NCBI GenBank assembly: GCA_021808875.1
Contig: JAKBAU010000157.1
Location: 1,484 to 8,149 of the forward strand
Direction of reading: 5' to 3'
Length of the DNA stretch: 6,666 bases
Source: Pseudomonadota bacterium
GTDB taxonomy: Bacteria > Pseudomonadota > Alphaproteobacteria > Micropepsales > Micropepsaceae
Shown here: in pieces, positions 1 to 6,376 of the stretch
Position numbering within the stretch: position 1 is the first letter of the stretch
How the letters are laid out: every line of letters starts with the position of its first letter
The notes under the pieces: generated by a model
What the model saw: the letters and a program-made list of their open reading frames with translations, nothing else
The model's database searches: none
Told to the model about the DNA's origin: nothing
Position numbers and translations under genes: made by a program

Positions 1-618
1 CCGACGGAGACCCGGCGCGCGATGAAATACACCCAAGGGCTCATGATCGCCCTGCTCGCCGCCCGGCCGCTGCGCATCCGCAACTTCCAGGACATCACGA
101 TCGGCAGGTCGCTCCGTTATGACGGAACGACCTACTGGTTGACCTTCTCGGGAGTGGAGACGAAGACCGGGCGGGCGATTGACGAGCCGGTTCCGAGTTC
201 GTTGGTCCCATATCTGGAGACGTACCTGCGGGTCCATCGGCCGCACCTGCTCCATCGCAACGGCGGGGAACGGACCGCAAAACACGAGAGGCGCCTCTGG
301 GTCGACCGGGATGGCAACCCGATGCAGGAACCCGCAATGCGCGACACGATCAAGCGGGTCACCAGAGCCGCATTCGGGACCGCAGTCTGGCCCCATCTGT
401 TCCGTGACTGCCTGTTCACCAGCCTCGCCGTCGAACAGCCGGAGCTGATCGGGATCGGCCCTGCCATGCTCGGGCATTCGTCCCTGGCGACTGGGCAGAA
501 GCACTACAACCAGGCGCGCATGATCGAGGCTAGCCGGCTATACACCGCTGCTCTCCTGGAGGTCCGGACGTCATTCATTCGTGAACTCCTCGCGAGCCAG
601 CCAGGGGCGCCCGAGTGA
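1..618 (+). CDS. Tyrosine recombinase/integrase, 5' end outside the window
   Basis: This is the catalytic domain of a tyrosine site-specific recombinase, which cuts and rejoins DNA through a covalent 3'-phosphotyrosine. Numbering from the in-frame ATG at 22, I see the Arg-I box (RPLRIRN, about residues 15-21), the beta-hairpin lysine (ETKTGR, K48), HLFRD (H125, R128), GHSS (H152) and the nucleophile in HYNQA (Y162). The full R-K-H-R-H-Y set is therefore present and the enzyme could be active. The frame stays open from ATG 22 back to base 1, and 198 residues is too short to include the N-terminal core-binding domain, so the gene very likely begins upstream and this entry is partial. It probably belongs to an integrative element or a tyrosine-recombinase transposon. 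It is convergent with the cyclase operon to its right. The family call is firm; the element type is not known. Confidence 0.9.
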   Translation, partial: PTETRRAMKYTQGLMIALLAARPLRIRNFQDITIGRSLRYDGTTYWLTFSGVETKTGRAIDEPVPSSLVPYLETYLRVHRPHLLHRNGGERTAKHERRLWVDRDGNPMQEPAMRDTIKRVTRAAFGTAVWPHLFRDCLFTSLAVEQPELIGIGPAMLGHSSLATGQKHYNQARMIEASRLYTAALLEVRTSFIRELLASQPGAPE

Positions 619-673
619 GGCGGAGAGGATTTGCATGATAGCCCCCAACTAGATGACTCCTGTGGTCGACAGT

Positions 674-761
674 CCGCATTACTCGACACCGGCGGCTGCG
701 CGCCCATTTTGGTTATTCCGAAGTTGGGAGGCGGTTTTCGAAAGTGGACATTGCCGAATAA
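674..761. repeat. Three spaced CCGNATNA-like motifs downstream of the integrase
   Basis: The 223-base gap 619-841 holds no convincing gene apart from a weak one listed separately. It contains CCGCATTA (674-681), TTATTCCG (713-720, the reverse complement of CGGAATAA) and CCGAATAA (754-761), with starts 39 and 41 bases apart and the middle copy inverted. TTATTC (713-718) and GAATAA (756-761) form an exact inverted pair around a palindrome, TTTCGAAA (736-743). Spaced short repeats beside a recombinase gene are what recombinase-binding arms or an element end can look like, but no matching second end is visible in the window, so this reading is tentative. Confidence 0.3.
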
Positions 762-774
762 GGAGTTCCTCTAG

Positions 775-918
775 ATGACCCAACTATCGATGCTGGCAGT
801 TAATCAGAAATGGTCAGATCAATGTTCACGTCTACACTATTTCAAAGCTTCCACGACCAATTGGATCCATAGATTTCTTGGTCCTTCATTTGCGTCCATT
901 TATATTTTTTCCACATAA
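775..918 (+). CDS. Possible 47-residue ORF, perhaps a truncated gene start
   Basis: An ATG at 775 lies 9 bases after AAGGAG (760-765), a strong Shine-Dalgarno sequence. The frame runs 47 codons to TAA at 916-918, and its last 77 bases are antisense to the 3' end of the cyclase gene. I do not recognise the peptide (begins MTQLSMLAV). The good ribosome site with a short product suggests the first codons of an older gene whose remainder was replaced when the cyclase operon arrived. Chance is the main alternative. Confidence 0.2.
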   Translation: MTQLSMLAVNQKWSDQCSRLHYFKASTTNWIHRFLGPSFASIYIFST

Positions 919-1546
919 GCTCTTTGGCTGCACCACCATACTTTGCATCGTTCGCAATTTTTTTAAAAACTGCGGCAGTGATAAAAGTTGATTCGAGAAG
1001 ATGACCCAGTTCGTTTAATTTCGCTGCATAGTTGGCGGCCCGCCCAACCCACACAAGGTCGTTGTCACCTCGAACGCCAGTTCGAGCAGCACGTATTGGA
1101 CTGGTGTCTATTCCAACAACGTGCCGAACAGTGAAGTCGCTGTTTGTATATTGCTCCTTAAGGGCTGGCTGAACGACGTGCTTTGTCACCCAATTGATTT
1201 TTAAGCCAGCCTTGGCCGCACGAGTAGACTGACTGTCGCCGATAAAAATCCCCATAATCCTGTCGCCATCGTAGGCAGTAATTTCCCCACCCTCTTGGCG
1301 AATAACCTTCGCTGCACAATGCAGAAATGCCTTGTAAACTTCAGCGCTAAACTCCCAACGCTTCTTGTCGACCATCCGGGTTGAGCCGTTTAGATCGGCG
1401 TACAAAACCGTTGCCCTGTCGAATTCGACAGCCTCATTTCCTAGCGCGAGATTTTCTGGGTCTGGAACGACTTGGCCCGCGCGCGTGGTCCATGTGGTTT
1501 TGAAGATCTTTTTGACCTCGGCCTTTAGGTCATCATCCAAGGGCAT
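842..1546 (-). CDS. pycC: Pycsar-type pyrimidine nucleotidyl cyclase (PycC)
   Basis: This 234-residue protein is a single class III nucleotidyl cyclase domain with no membrane segment or sensor domain, as is usual for PycC of Pycsar anti-phage systems. It should turn UTP or CTP into cUMP or cCMP during infection to activate the neighbouring effector. Visible motifs: first metal aspartate in LYADLNGST (D51); second in YDGDRIMGIF (D95); GID near 145-147; and VGRAANYAAKL, with the transition-state Asn (N172) but Lys (K176) where adenylate cyclases usually have Arg. Tyr49 before the first Asp and Arg96 after the second resemble residues I recall being linked to the pyrimidine pocket; I have not checked this. 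I chose the ATG at 1546 because it follows the effector's TGA by one base with a good ribosome site; an in-frame ATG at 1633 would put 87 bases inside the effector gene. GC is about 49% by hand count, against about 59% in its partner. cUMP is favoured by the TIR partner, but the base specificity is inferred. Confidence 0.88.
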   Translation of the reverse strand: MPLDDDLKAEVKKIFKTTWTTRAGQVVPDPENLALGNEAVEFDRATVLYADLNGSTRMVDKKRWEFSAEVYKAFLHCAAKVIRQEGGEITAYDGDRIMGIFIGDSQSTRAAKAGLKINWVTKHVVQPALKEQYTNSDFTVRHVVGIDTSPIRAARTGVRGDNDLVWVGRAANYAAKLNELGHLLESTFITAAVFKKIANDAKYGGAAKELMWKKYKWTQMKDQEIYGSNWSWKL

Positions 1547-1547
1547 T

Positions 1548-1560
1548 TCACCTCGCTCCC
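1548..1560 (-). promoter_or_regulatory. Ribosome binding site of pycC, inside the end of pycTIR
   Basis: Read on the minus strand, GGGAGCGAGGTGA lies just before the ATG at 1546. GGGAG is 9 bases from the ATG and GAGG is 4 bases from it. The last three bases of this stretch are the effector's stop codon, so translation of the two genes is probably coupled. This site decides the choice of 1546 over the longer start at 1633. Confidence 0.7.
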
Positions 1561-2456
1561 AATTCGATGATGTATGTACGTAACTCGTTGCAGGCAGGCG
1601 CAAGAAGGGCGGTGGCGTCGCCACCCTGCTCATACCGATAAGAGACAGTCGTCAGCCCGGCCATGTCACTGGGTAGCTTCACCTTCGCTTCCCTAGGCTC
1701 CATGAGGATGGCGCGCTTGCGACCGAGCCGCCCCATGAACATCCCGAGCTCGAAAATCACGTTGTCGCGAGGGCTCGGCCAATCCTTTCCCCGACTCTCG
1801 GTCAAATCGTCGGCGTGCGCCACGGCGACGGCAAAATCGGAATCGTCGATCGCCTTCTCAAGAGACTCCAACGGGTAGTGTGCAACCTTGAACACACCGT
1901 CGGTCCAGACCTGCGTGAGGAAGGCATCGTACTGGAATGCATTCTGGATCTCGCGCGCTATCGGCAGCGCCTCGGCAGAAGAAACAATGAAGACTTTGGT
2001 CTTCGGCCGCAGCGGCTGGACTAGGGCGTTCCTTTGCGCCAGGCGCGCAGACAACTCCTGCGCGATAAAGAGAAAAATCTCAGGATACCGCCGGCCGAGG
2101 TCGGAGAAGATCGGCTCGGGAAGCTTGGCTACGAGTGAATTTTCAACGGCGACAACGCTCGCCGATCGCCGCTGAGTCGGCACCACCGCGGCCATCTCGC
2201 CGACATGGTCACCATTGGTCCGCTGCCCCACTGACCGCCCGTTGACCACGATCTCTACCTTCCCGCTGATGATTAGGTAGATGTCATTGTCGGAGCCGCT
2301 TTGCTCGATCAGCAGGGCGCCCGGAGCGTGCTCCTGCAGTTCGATGTGATCGACCAGTTCCTTTGCGAGTTCAGAATTCTTGGCGACGATCTTTTGCTGC
2401 ATCAACGCAGCGATCAGGCGCCGACGCCCTTCCTCTCCCTGGAAGCGTTCAATCAC
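1548..2456 (-). CDS. pycTIR: Pycsar effector: cyclic-nucleotide-binding plus TIR-like domain (PycTIR)
   Basis: This 302-residue protein joins two domains. Residues about 30-145 form a cNMP-binding beta-barrel with a phosphate-binding cassette, VGEMA (85-89) followed by RRSAS (96-100). Residues about 153-302 are a TIR-like domain of the CAP12/PycTIR type, starting at TKVFIVSS and carrying DNVIFELGMF with the likely catalytic Glu at 236, followed by GRLGRKRAILM. In the known system cUMP or cCMP binding makes the TIR domain destroy NAD+, halting growth before the phage matures. I chose GTG at 2456 because GGAG (2465-2468) lies 8 bases upstream and the resulting N-terminus (MIERFQGEEGRRRL) matches what I recall of the family. 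A GTG at 2489 adds 11 residues without a visible ribosome site; an in-frame TAA at 2505-2507 limits any longer form. The protein is full length, with no frameshift seen. Confidence 0.88.
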   Translation of the reverse strand: MIERFQGEEGRRRLIAALMQQKIVAKNSELAKELVDHIELQEHAPGALLIEQSGSDNDIYLIISGKVEIVVNGRSVGQRTNGDHVGEMAAVVPTQRRSASVVAVENSLVAKLPEPIFSDLGRRYPEIFLFIAQELSARLAQRNALVQPLRPKTKVFIVSSAEALPIAREIQNAFQYDAFLTQVWTDGVFKVAHYPLESLEKAIDDSDFAVAVAHADDLTESRGKDWPSPRDNVIFELGMFMGRLGRKRAILMEPREAKVKLPSDMAGLTTVSYRYEQGGDATALLAPACNELRTYIIELGAR

Positions 2457-2464
2457 GCGTCTTT

Positions 2465-2478
2465 CTCCAAAATTTTGG
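2465..2478 (-). promoter_or_regulatory. Palindrome overlapping the pycTIR ribosome binding site
   Basis: CCAAAATTTTGG at 2467-2478 is a perfect 12-base palindrome. Its inner edge shares two bases with GGAG (2465-2468, minus strand), the Shine-Dalgarno site for the GTG at 2456. It could be an operator or a small hairpin limiting translation of the toxic effector. If the start were GTG 2489 the palindrome would be coding. Its regulatory role is inference. Confidence 0.35.
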
Positions 2479-2674
2479 ATGCCTCGCACGTTATCGAAAG
2501 CTGCTTAACACGCTATGCGACGTTGGTCTGCTGTTCAAGATCTGGGGTGACGGCGTGTTTGGCTCGATGAGCAAGCTGCGCCGCCCTCAGGATCGGCACA
2601 GCTAAGGCCGACCCCGCTCTTATACCACGGCCTGGGGCATGATCCAGCGGGGCAATTGCCGCTATTCCGGTGCC

Positions 2675-2687
2675 CTGAAGCCTTCAG
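2675..2687. repeat. Perfect short dyad upstream of the reverse transcriptase
   Basis: CTGAAG and CTTCAG flank a single C, giving a 13-base perfect dyad. GTG at 2670-2672 and CAC at 2691-2693 could extend it past an internal bulge. With a one-base centre it cannot fold tightly at the tip as RNA, so a protein-binding operator is as likely as a hairpin. A second palindrome, GGCAATTGCC, sits at 2651-2660. Confidence 0.35.
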
Positions 2688-2826
2688 TGACACGGGAAAG
2701 GATTTCAAACTCGCCTGTGACTCCTGGCGACGGGTTGAACGGAGTTATCAGACAGCACAGCCATCTCCTGAACAAATCGACGGCAGTTCTAGGCTTTGTG
2801 GCCGCCAAAACCCGCCATTCTTCTCC

Positions 2827-2842
2827 CGGCCCCGCGCGGCCG
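2827..2842. repeat. GC-rich hairpin upstream of the reverse transcriptase
   Basis: CGGCC (2827-2831) and GGCCG (2838-2842) pair around a 6-base loop. No T-run follows on the plus strand, so it does not look like a terminator. It lies about 80 bases before the RT start and may be part of the leader or of a structured RNA. Confidence 0.3.
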
Positions 2843-2908
2843 TTGATGACGATCCTGTCGAGACGCGGTAGACAAGTGCTGTAGTCTGGAGCTTAACCCA
2901 GCGGAGCT

Positions 2909-2913
2909 GAGGG
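2909..2913 (+). promoter_or_regulatory. Ribosome binding site of the reverse transcriptase gene
   Basis: GAGGG lies 5 bases before a TTG at 2919 and 11 bases before the ATG at 2925. The spacing does not clearly decide between them; the ATG was preferred on codon grounds. The two choices differ by two residues. Confidence 0.5.
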
Positions 2914-2924
2914 ATCACTTGGGA

Positions 2925-4613
2925 ATGGAAAACAGTGACGAGGTTGACTATGTGCTCAATCCCTCCTTCTGGCTGAACGGCCAGGCGCTCGGATTTCCCG
3001 TGCAGTTCGACCTTGTGCTGAAGCATCTCCGCCAGGATATGCGCGACGACTGGTATCTTGACTGCTTGCAATACGACGATCTCTTCAAAAACCCAGCTGA
3101 GACGAAGCGGATCATTATCTCGCTCCTGCAGGAATGGAACGGCGTGTATAGGGGCACCCGCAGCGTCGTCCGGAACATACCGAAGAAGGGATACGGCGAG
3201 CGCTATGGGCTGGAGACCGACTTCTTCGACCGCTTCGTCTACCAAGCGATCTGCAGCTTCCTTATCCCTTTCTACGACCCGCTCCTAGGCCACCGAGTGC
3301 TGAGCTACCGTTACGAGCCGGCACCGCTGGACCCGAAGTACCTGTTCAAGAATAAGATCGACCGCTGGTTCACGTTCGAGGGCGTGACGTTGACCTTCCG
3401 TAGATCGGGACGCCATCTGCTGGTCACCGACCTGAGCAATTTCTTCGAGAACGTATCGCGCGTGCAGATCGTAGACGCACTCGAGAGGGCGGTTCCAGAC
3501 CTCGTGGCGACTGGCCCGGAGAAGCTGCAGATCCGCAACGCGATCGCCACGCTCGACCGACTACTCACCGAATGGACATTCAGCCGGGATCATGGTCTCC
3601 CGCAGAACCGCGATGCCTCCTCCTTCTTGTCTAACATCCTGCTGTCGTCCGTGGACAGGGAGATGACCAGGAAGGGCTACGACTACTACCGCTACGTGGA
3701 CGACATCCGCATCATCGCCGATTCGGAGCTCCATGCACGACGCGCGCTGCAGGATCTGATCAGGCAGCTACGGACAGTCGGTCTCAACATCAACGCAAAC
3801 AAGACCGAGATCCTCGCCCCGGATGTCTCGAGTATGAAAATCGCGGAGTACTTCCCCTCGCAGGACAGCTCCACGATCGCGATCAACCAGATGTGGCAGT
3901 CCCGCAGTCGTCGCATCGTGACCAAGTCGGTGACTTACATCTTCGACATTTTAAGCAAATGCATCGTGGCTGGAGACTCGCAGACGCGGACCTTCCGATT
4001 CGCGGTGAACCGGGTGGCAAAAATCGTCGAGTCCGGCCTCTTCGACGTGGGCGACGCACTGTCGATCGACCTGCTCGACACCCTGTCGCGTTCGCTGTCA
4101 GAGCACGCGGTCACAACCGACCAATACTGCCGGCTAATAGCCACCCTGGACCGTGACGGTCGCTGCCTGCCAGCGTTGGAGGCGTTCCTGCTCGCAGAAG
4201 ACGGGGCCATCCACGACTGGCAGAACTACAACATTTGGATGCTGCTCGCGGTGCGGAGGCACCGGTCCGACGAACTCGTGGCGCTGGCCGACCGTAAGCT
4301 GCGGGAGGACGTGAAGTCGGGCGAGGCGGCGGCCATCCTGATCTGGCTCCGTTGCGTGGACGAAAAGGCCATCATTGAGAAGTGCGTGGGGCAGTTCGGC
4401 TCGCTGCCTTACCAGAACGCCCGCTACCTCCTGATCGCCTCTTCGGTGCTTGACGAGGAGGCGTTGCGCCCCCTCTATGGTCACGTGCCGATCTGCCTGA
4501 AGGGAACCAGCCGCAGGGCCGAGCTTCACTGCAACGCGGACGGCCTGCCGTTCGCCGCCCGCGAGAGCACGGATCTTCTGAACCTTGTTGACGAGATCAG
4601 CGGCTATGATTGA
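2925..4613 (+). CDS. Reverse transcriptase of an unknown/defence-like group
   Basis: This 562-residue protein is an RNA-directed DNA polymerase. Seen in order: an N-terminal region with RNIPKKGYGERYGLE (about 83-97), which resembles the early finger motif; TDLSNFFENVS with the first catalytic Asp (D169); GLPQN followed by ASSFLSNILL (about 224-239); YRYVDD with the catalytic pair D259-D260; and NANKTEIL (K293). Residues from about 300 onward are a roughly 260-residue helical region that I do not recognise. There is no maturase, HNH endonuclease or nitrilase domain, so it is not a group II intron or DRT1-type protein; no retron msr-msd or DGR repeat is visible. The gene overlaps the polymerase gene by 8 bases, so the two should be made together. 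Extra C-terminal helical domains are common in Abi and other defence-associated RTs, which supports but does not prove a defence role. TTG at 2919 is an alternative start. Confidence 0.87.
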   Translation: MENSDEVDYVLNPSFWLNGQALGFPVQFDLVLKHLRQDMRDDWYLDCLQYDDLFKNPAETKRIIISLLQEWNGVYRGTRSVVRNIPKKGYGERYGLETDFFDRFVYQAICSFLIPFYDPLLGHRVLSYRYEPAPLDPKYLFKNKIDRWFTFEGVTLTFRRSGRHLLVTDLSNFFENVSRVQIVDALERAVPDLVATGPEKLQIRNAIATLDRLLTEWTFSRDHGLPQNRDASSFLSNILLSSVDREMTRKGYDYYRYVDDIRIIADSELHARRALQDLIRQLRTVGLNINANKTEILAPDVSSMKIAEYFPSQDSSTIAINQMWQSRSRRIVTKSVTYIFDILSKCIVAGDSQTRTFRFAVNRVAKIVESGLFDVGDALSIDLLDTLSRSLSEHAVTTDQYCRLIATLDRDGRCLPALEAFLLAEDGAIHDWQNYNIWMLLAVRRHRSDELVALADRKLREDVKSGEAAAILIWLRCVDEKAIIEKCVGQFGSLPYQNARYLLIASSVLDEEALRPLYGHVPICLKGTSRRAELHCNADGLPFAARESTDLLNLVDEISGYD

Positions 4614-6192
4614 CTTGGCGTGCAGGCTGATGCTCTTCATGAGGGACTTCACCGGCAGGGGCGCTGACTCCTTTTACTGGTTCCAGGATGACGAGCTCCA
4701 GGAAACCGATGCCGCGAGCATCGTCGGGTTTGCTGGAATCGTGGTATGCCACGACTTCTGGATGATCCGCGACGCGCTATTCGACAAGACGGGGACTCTG
4801 CCCGGCGCAATCGTTGACGTGGACGAGCTCCGCATCTCGATCAGCGGTGTCCCCGAGGACCGGCTCGCCCGCGAGAAGCGCGACGTGACGAAACAGCTAG
4901 GGCGGTACGGGGCGGAGCAGGAAGTCTGCGACACCTATCAGAAGATGTTCAACAAGGGCGTCGCGTTCGATATGGACATCGCCACCAAGGCCGCGAGGGC
5001 GATCGCGGCGATGTATCTCGACCTCTGCAGTCAGGCATCTGACCACGACGAGCTCGATCGCTTTTTTACCATCGAGGTGCCCGTATACCGCGTGCTCCAA
5101 CTCTCCATGTCAGCTGGGATCTCGATTGACGTGGCGGGGCTCTCGGAAAAGCGGTCGCAGGCGGAGCACGACTACTTCCTGTTGTTGAAAGACTATTCGG
5201 CCAAGCACGACATGCCGCTCGAGACGCCGAGCAGGCGCGCTATAGAGGCCAAGCTGCTTCTGGAGGGCTTCGAACTGGATGAGGTCTCCGTCGAATACCT
5301 TCTCGAGTTCGTACCGCACGACCGCAATTTCGGTGGCGACACCATGGCACTGCTCGCCCTCGACACGGCGCGTCGCGTGCTCGGTTCCCTCACATTGACC
5401 AGCAAAAGTGTTCGACCTGTCGTGGACGTGTTCGGCTCGCGCACGTCGCGCGTCCAACTGCGCAGTCCCAGCCTCCAAAACATCCCGAAACGGTACCGCT
5501 CCATCATCAGCGCGCACGCTGGCGCCCAACTTAGCTACGTCGATTTCGATCAGTTCGAGGTCGGCATAATGGCGGCCCTCTCCGGCGACGAAGAGCTTAA
5601 GCGTCTCTATGCCGCAGGCGACATGTACGTTCTCTTTGCGAACACGCATCTGGGGCTCGTCGGCAACCGGAAAGCCGCCAAGCAACTGTTCCTTTCCTAC
5701 GCGTATGGGATGAGCCGAAAAGCTCTGGTCGATGCGGCCTTCTCGCTCGGGGTGGACCGACAGAAAGCGAAGGAGGCATTCCGGCTCTTTCAGCGGTACG
5801 AGGAGTGGAAGAGGTCCGTATGGATCGAGTTCCAGCGCACCGGCCGCGTGGCCACAGTCTTCGGCAACCACTACCGACGGACCGGCGGGGGGCAGCTCAC
5901 CGGCAAGGAGCAACGCTCGGCCGTCAGCCAAGTGGTCCAAGGGACGGCGTCCCTGATATTCAAGCGCGCGCTGCTTGCGGTCGCCTCCATCGGCGACGTG
6001 AGGGTGGTCCTGCCCATGCACGACGCGCTGCTGTTCGAGCACACTCTTACCGAAACGCCGGACAGGGTCGTCGAAACCTTCGAGGGAGTGATGACCGATG
6101 CGCTCAATTCACTGGTCACTGGGAAGGCGTCAATCAGCGACTTTGCCGAGCGTGAGCAAACCCTTTCCGCCCCAAGAAACAGCGAACTCTGA
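4606..6192 (+). CDS. Short family A (PolA-like) DNA polymerase paired with the RT
   Basis: This 528-residue protein carries a family A polymerase core in its C-terminal half and has no room for a 5' nuclease (E. coli Pol I has 928 residues). Seen: SRTSR...PSLQNIP (about 278-294), equivalent to the TGRLSS...NLQNIP region; motif A, VDFDQFEV (D313, E318), then ALSGDEEL; motif B, the O-helix, with R355, K359 and Y367 at normal spacing; motif C, MHDALLFE (H472, D473). Both catalytic Asp are kept. Unusual residues: Leu363 where Pol I has Phe762, Ala474 for the Glu of HDE, and Val-Gly after E318 for Leu-Arg. Residues 1-150 may be a decayed 3'-5' exonuclease; the DxE motif is not seen. I chose ATG 4606, which overlaps the RT stop (ATGATTGA), with GAGA 9 bases upstream; TTG at 4585 would add 7 residues. 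It may make the second strand of, or extend, the RT's cDNA. Confidence 0.85.
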   Translation: MIDLACRLMLFMRDFTGRGADSFYWFQDDELQETDAASIVGFAGIVVCHDFWMIRDALFDKTGTLPGAIVDVDELRISISGVPEDRLAREKRDVTKQLGRYGAEQEVCDTYQKMFNKGVAFDMDIATKAARAIAAMYLDLCSQASDHDELDRFFTIEVPVYRVLQLSMSAGISIDVAGLSEKRSQAEHDYFLLLKDYSAKHDMPLETPSRRAIEAKLLLEGFELDEVSVEYLLEFVPHDRNFGGDTMALLALDTARRVLGSLTLTSKSVRPVVDVFGSRTSRVQLRSPSLQNIPKRYRSIISAHAGAQLSYVDFDQFEVGIMAALSGDEELKRLYAAGDMYVLFANTHLGLVGNRKAAKQLFLSYAYGMSRKALVDAAFSLGVDRQKAKEAFRLFQRYEEWKRSVWIEFQRTGRVATVFGNHYRRTGGGQLTGKEQRSAVSQVVQGTASLIFKRALLAVASIGDVRVVLPMHDALLFEHTLTETPDRVVETFEGVMTDALNSLVTGKASISDFAEREQTLSAPRNSEL

Positions 6193-6193
6193 C

Positions 6194-6234
6194 GACCTTC
6201 AGATGACACATTGGTGGAGAGCGGACAGAAGGTC
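6194..6234. repeat. Inverted repeat just after the polymerase gene
   Basis: GACCTTC (6194-6200) and GAAGGTC (6228-6234) are exact complements separated by 27 bases, starting two bases after the TGA. No T-run follows, so a factor-independent terminator is not supported. It may stabilise the 3' end of the message or be chance. A small GCGC/GCGC stem follows at 6237-6250. Confidence 0.3.
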
Positions 6235-6321
6235 TCGCGCCTCGGAGCGCTAAACGAACTTGATCAGGGCGCACTGCCATCGGCCTGCTGGATGCCATGC
6301 TAATGACCGGTTCAAGCGAAT

Positions 6322-6342
6322 GCTGCCGGGAAGGTCGGCAGC
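6322..6342 (+). terminator. Possible weak terminator hairpin after the RT-polymerase operon
   Basis: GCTGCCG (6322-6328) and CGGCAGC (6336-6342) form a perfect 7-base stem with a 7-base loop. The first T-run (TTTT at 6356-6359) starts 13 bases later, too far for a standard intrinsic terminator, so the terminator reading is weak. No gene is seen in 6193-6376. Confidence 0.3.
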
Positions 6343-6376
6343 CGGCAACGTCTGCTTTTCTTGGCTTGACCTCTTA

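Larger units (their letters stand above)
2490..2924. other. Divergent intergenic region between the two operons
   Basis: These 435 bases lie between two operons that face away from each other and must carry both promoters, since there is no other room. I find no convincing gene: plus-strand frames of 71-81 codons inside it overlap each other, lack a clear ribosome site and resemble nothing I know. The stretch 2508-2605 (plus strand, ending in TAA at 2603-2605) could be the decayed tail of an older gene. A weak candidate effector promoter on the minus strand is TTGAAC, 17 bases, TAGCGT (about 2510-2538). The right half has several dyads, listed separately, so a structured RNA for the reverse transcriptase is possible. 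Confidence 0.5.

Noticed and set aside
2656..2871. 71-residue plus-strand frame in the divergent region
   Set aside because: No ribosome site, overlaps another similar-length frame, and the peptide resembles nothing known to me; the region is better explained as control sequence or RNA.
2490..2924. Retron msr-msd before the RT
   Set aside because: No long outer inverted repeat pair or branching-G arrangement was found, and the RT has a large C-terminal extension and a PolA partner unlike typical retrons.
2748..3245. 165-residue open frame on the minus strand across the RT start
   Set aside because: Antisense to the N-terminal RT coding region; no family resemblance.
2925..4613. Group II intron or diversity-generating retroelement RT
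   Set aside because: No maturase or HNH domain, no intron domain V-like hairpin downstream, and no template/variable repeat pair seen in the window.
4134..4652. 172-residue open frame on the minus strand
   Set aside because: Antisense to the 3' end of the reverse transcriptase and the start of the polymerase; no recognisable motif.
5110..6042. 310-residue open frame on the minus strand
   Set aside because: It lies wholly antisense to the polymerase gene, whose motifs A, B and C are clear; its composition is that expected of a GC-rich antisense shadow and it has no recognisable domain.
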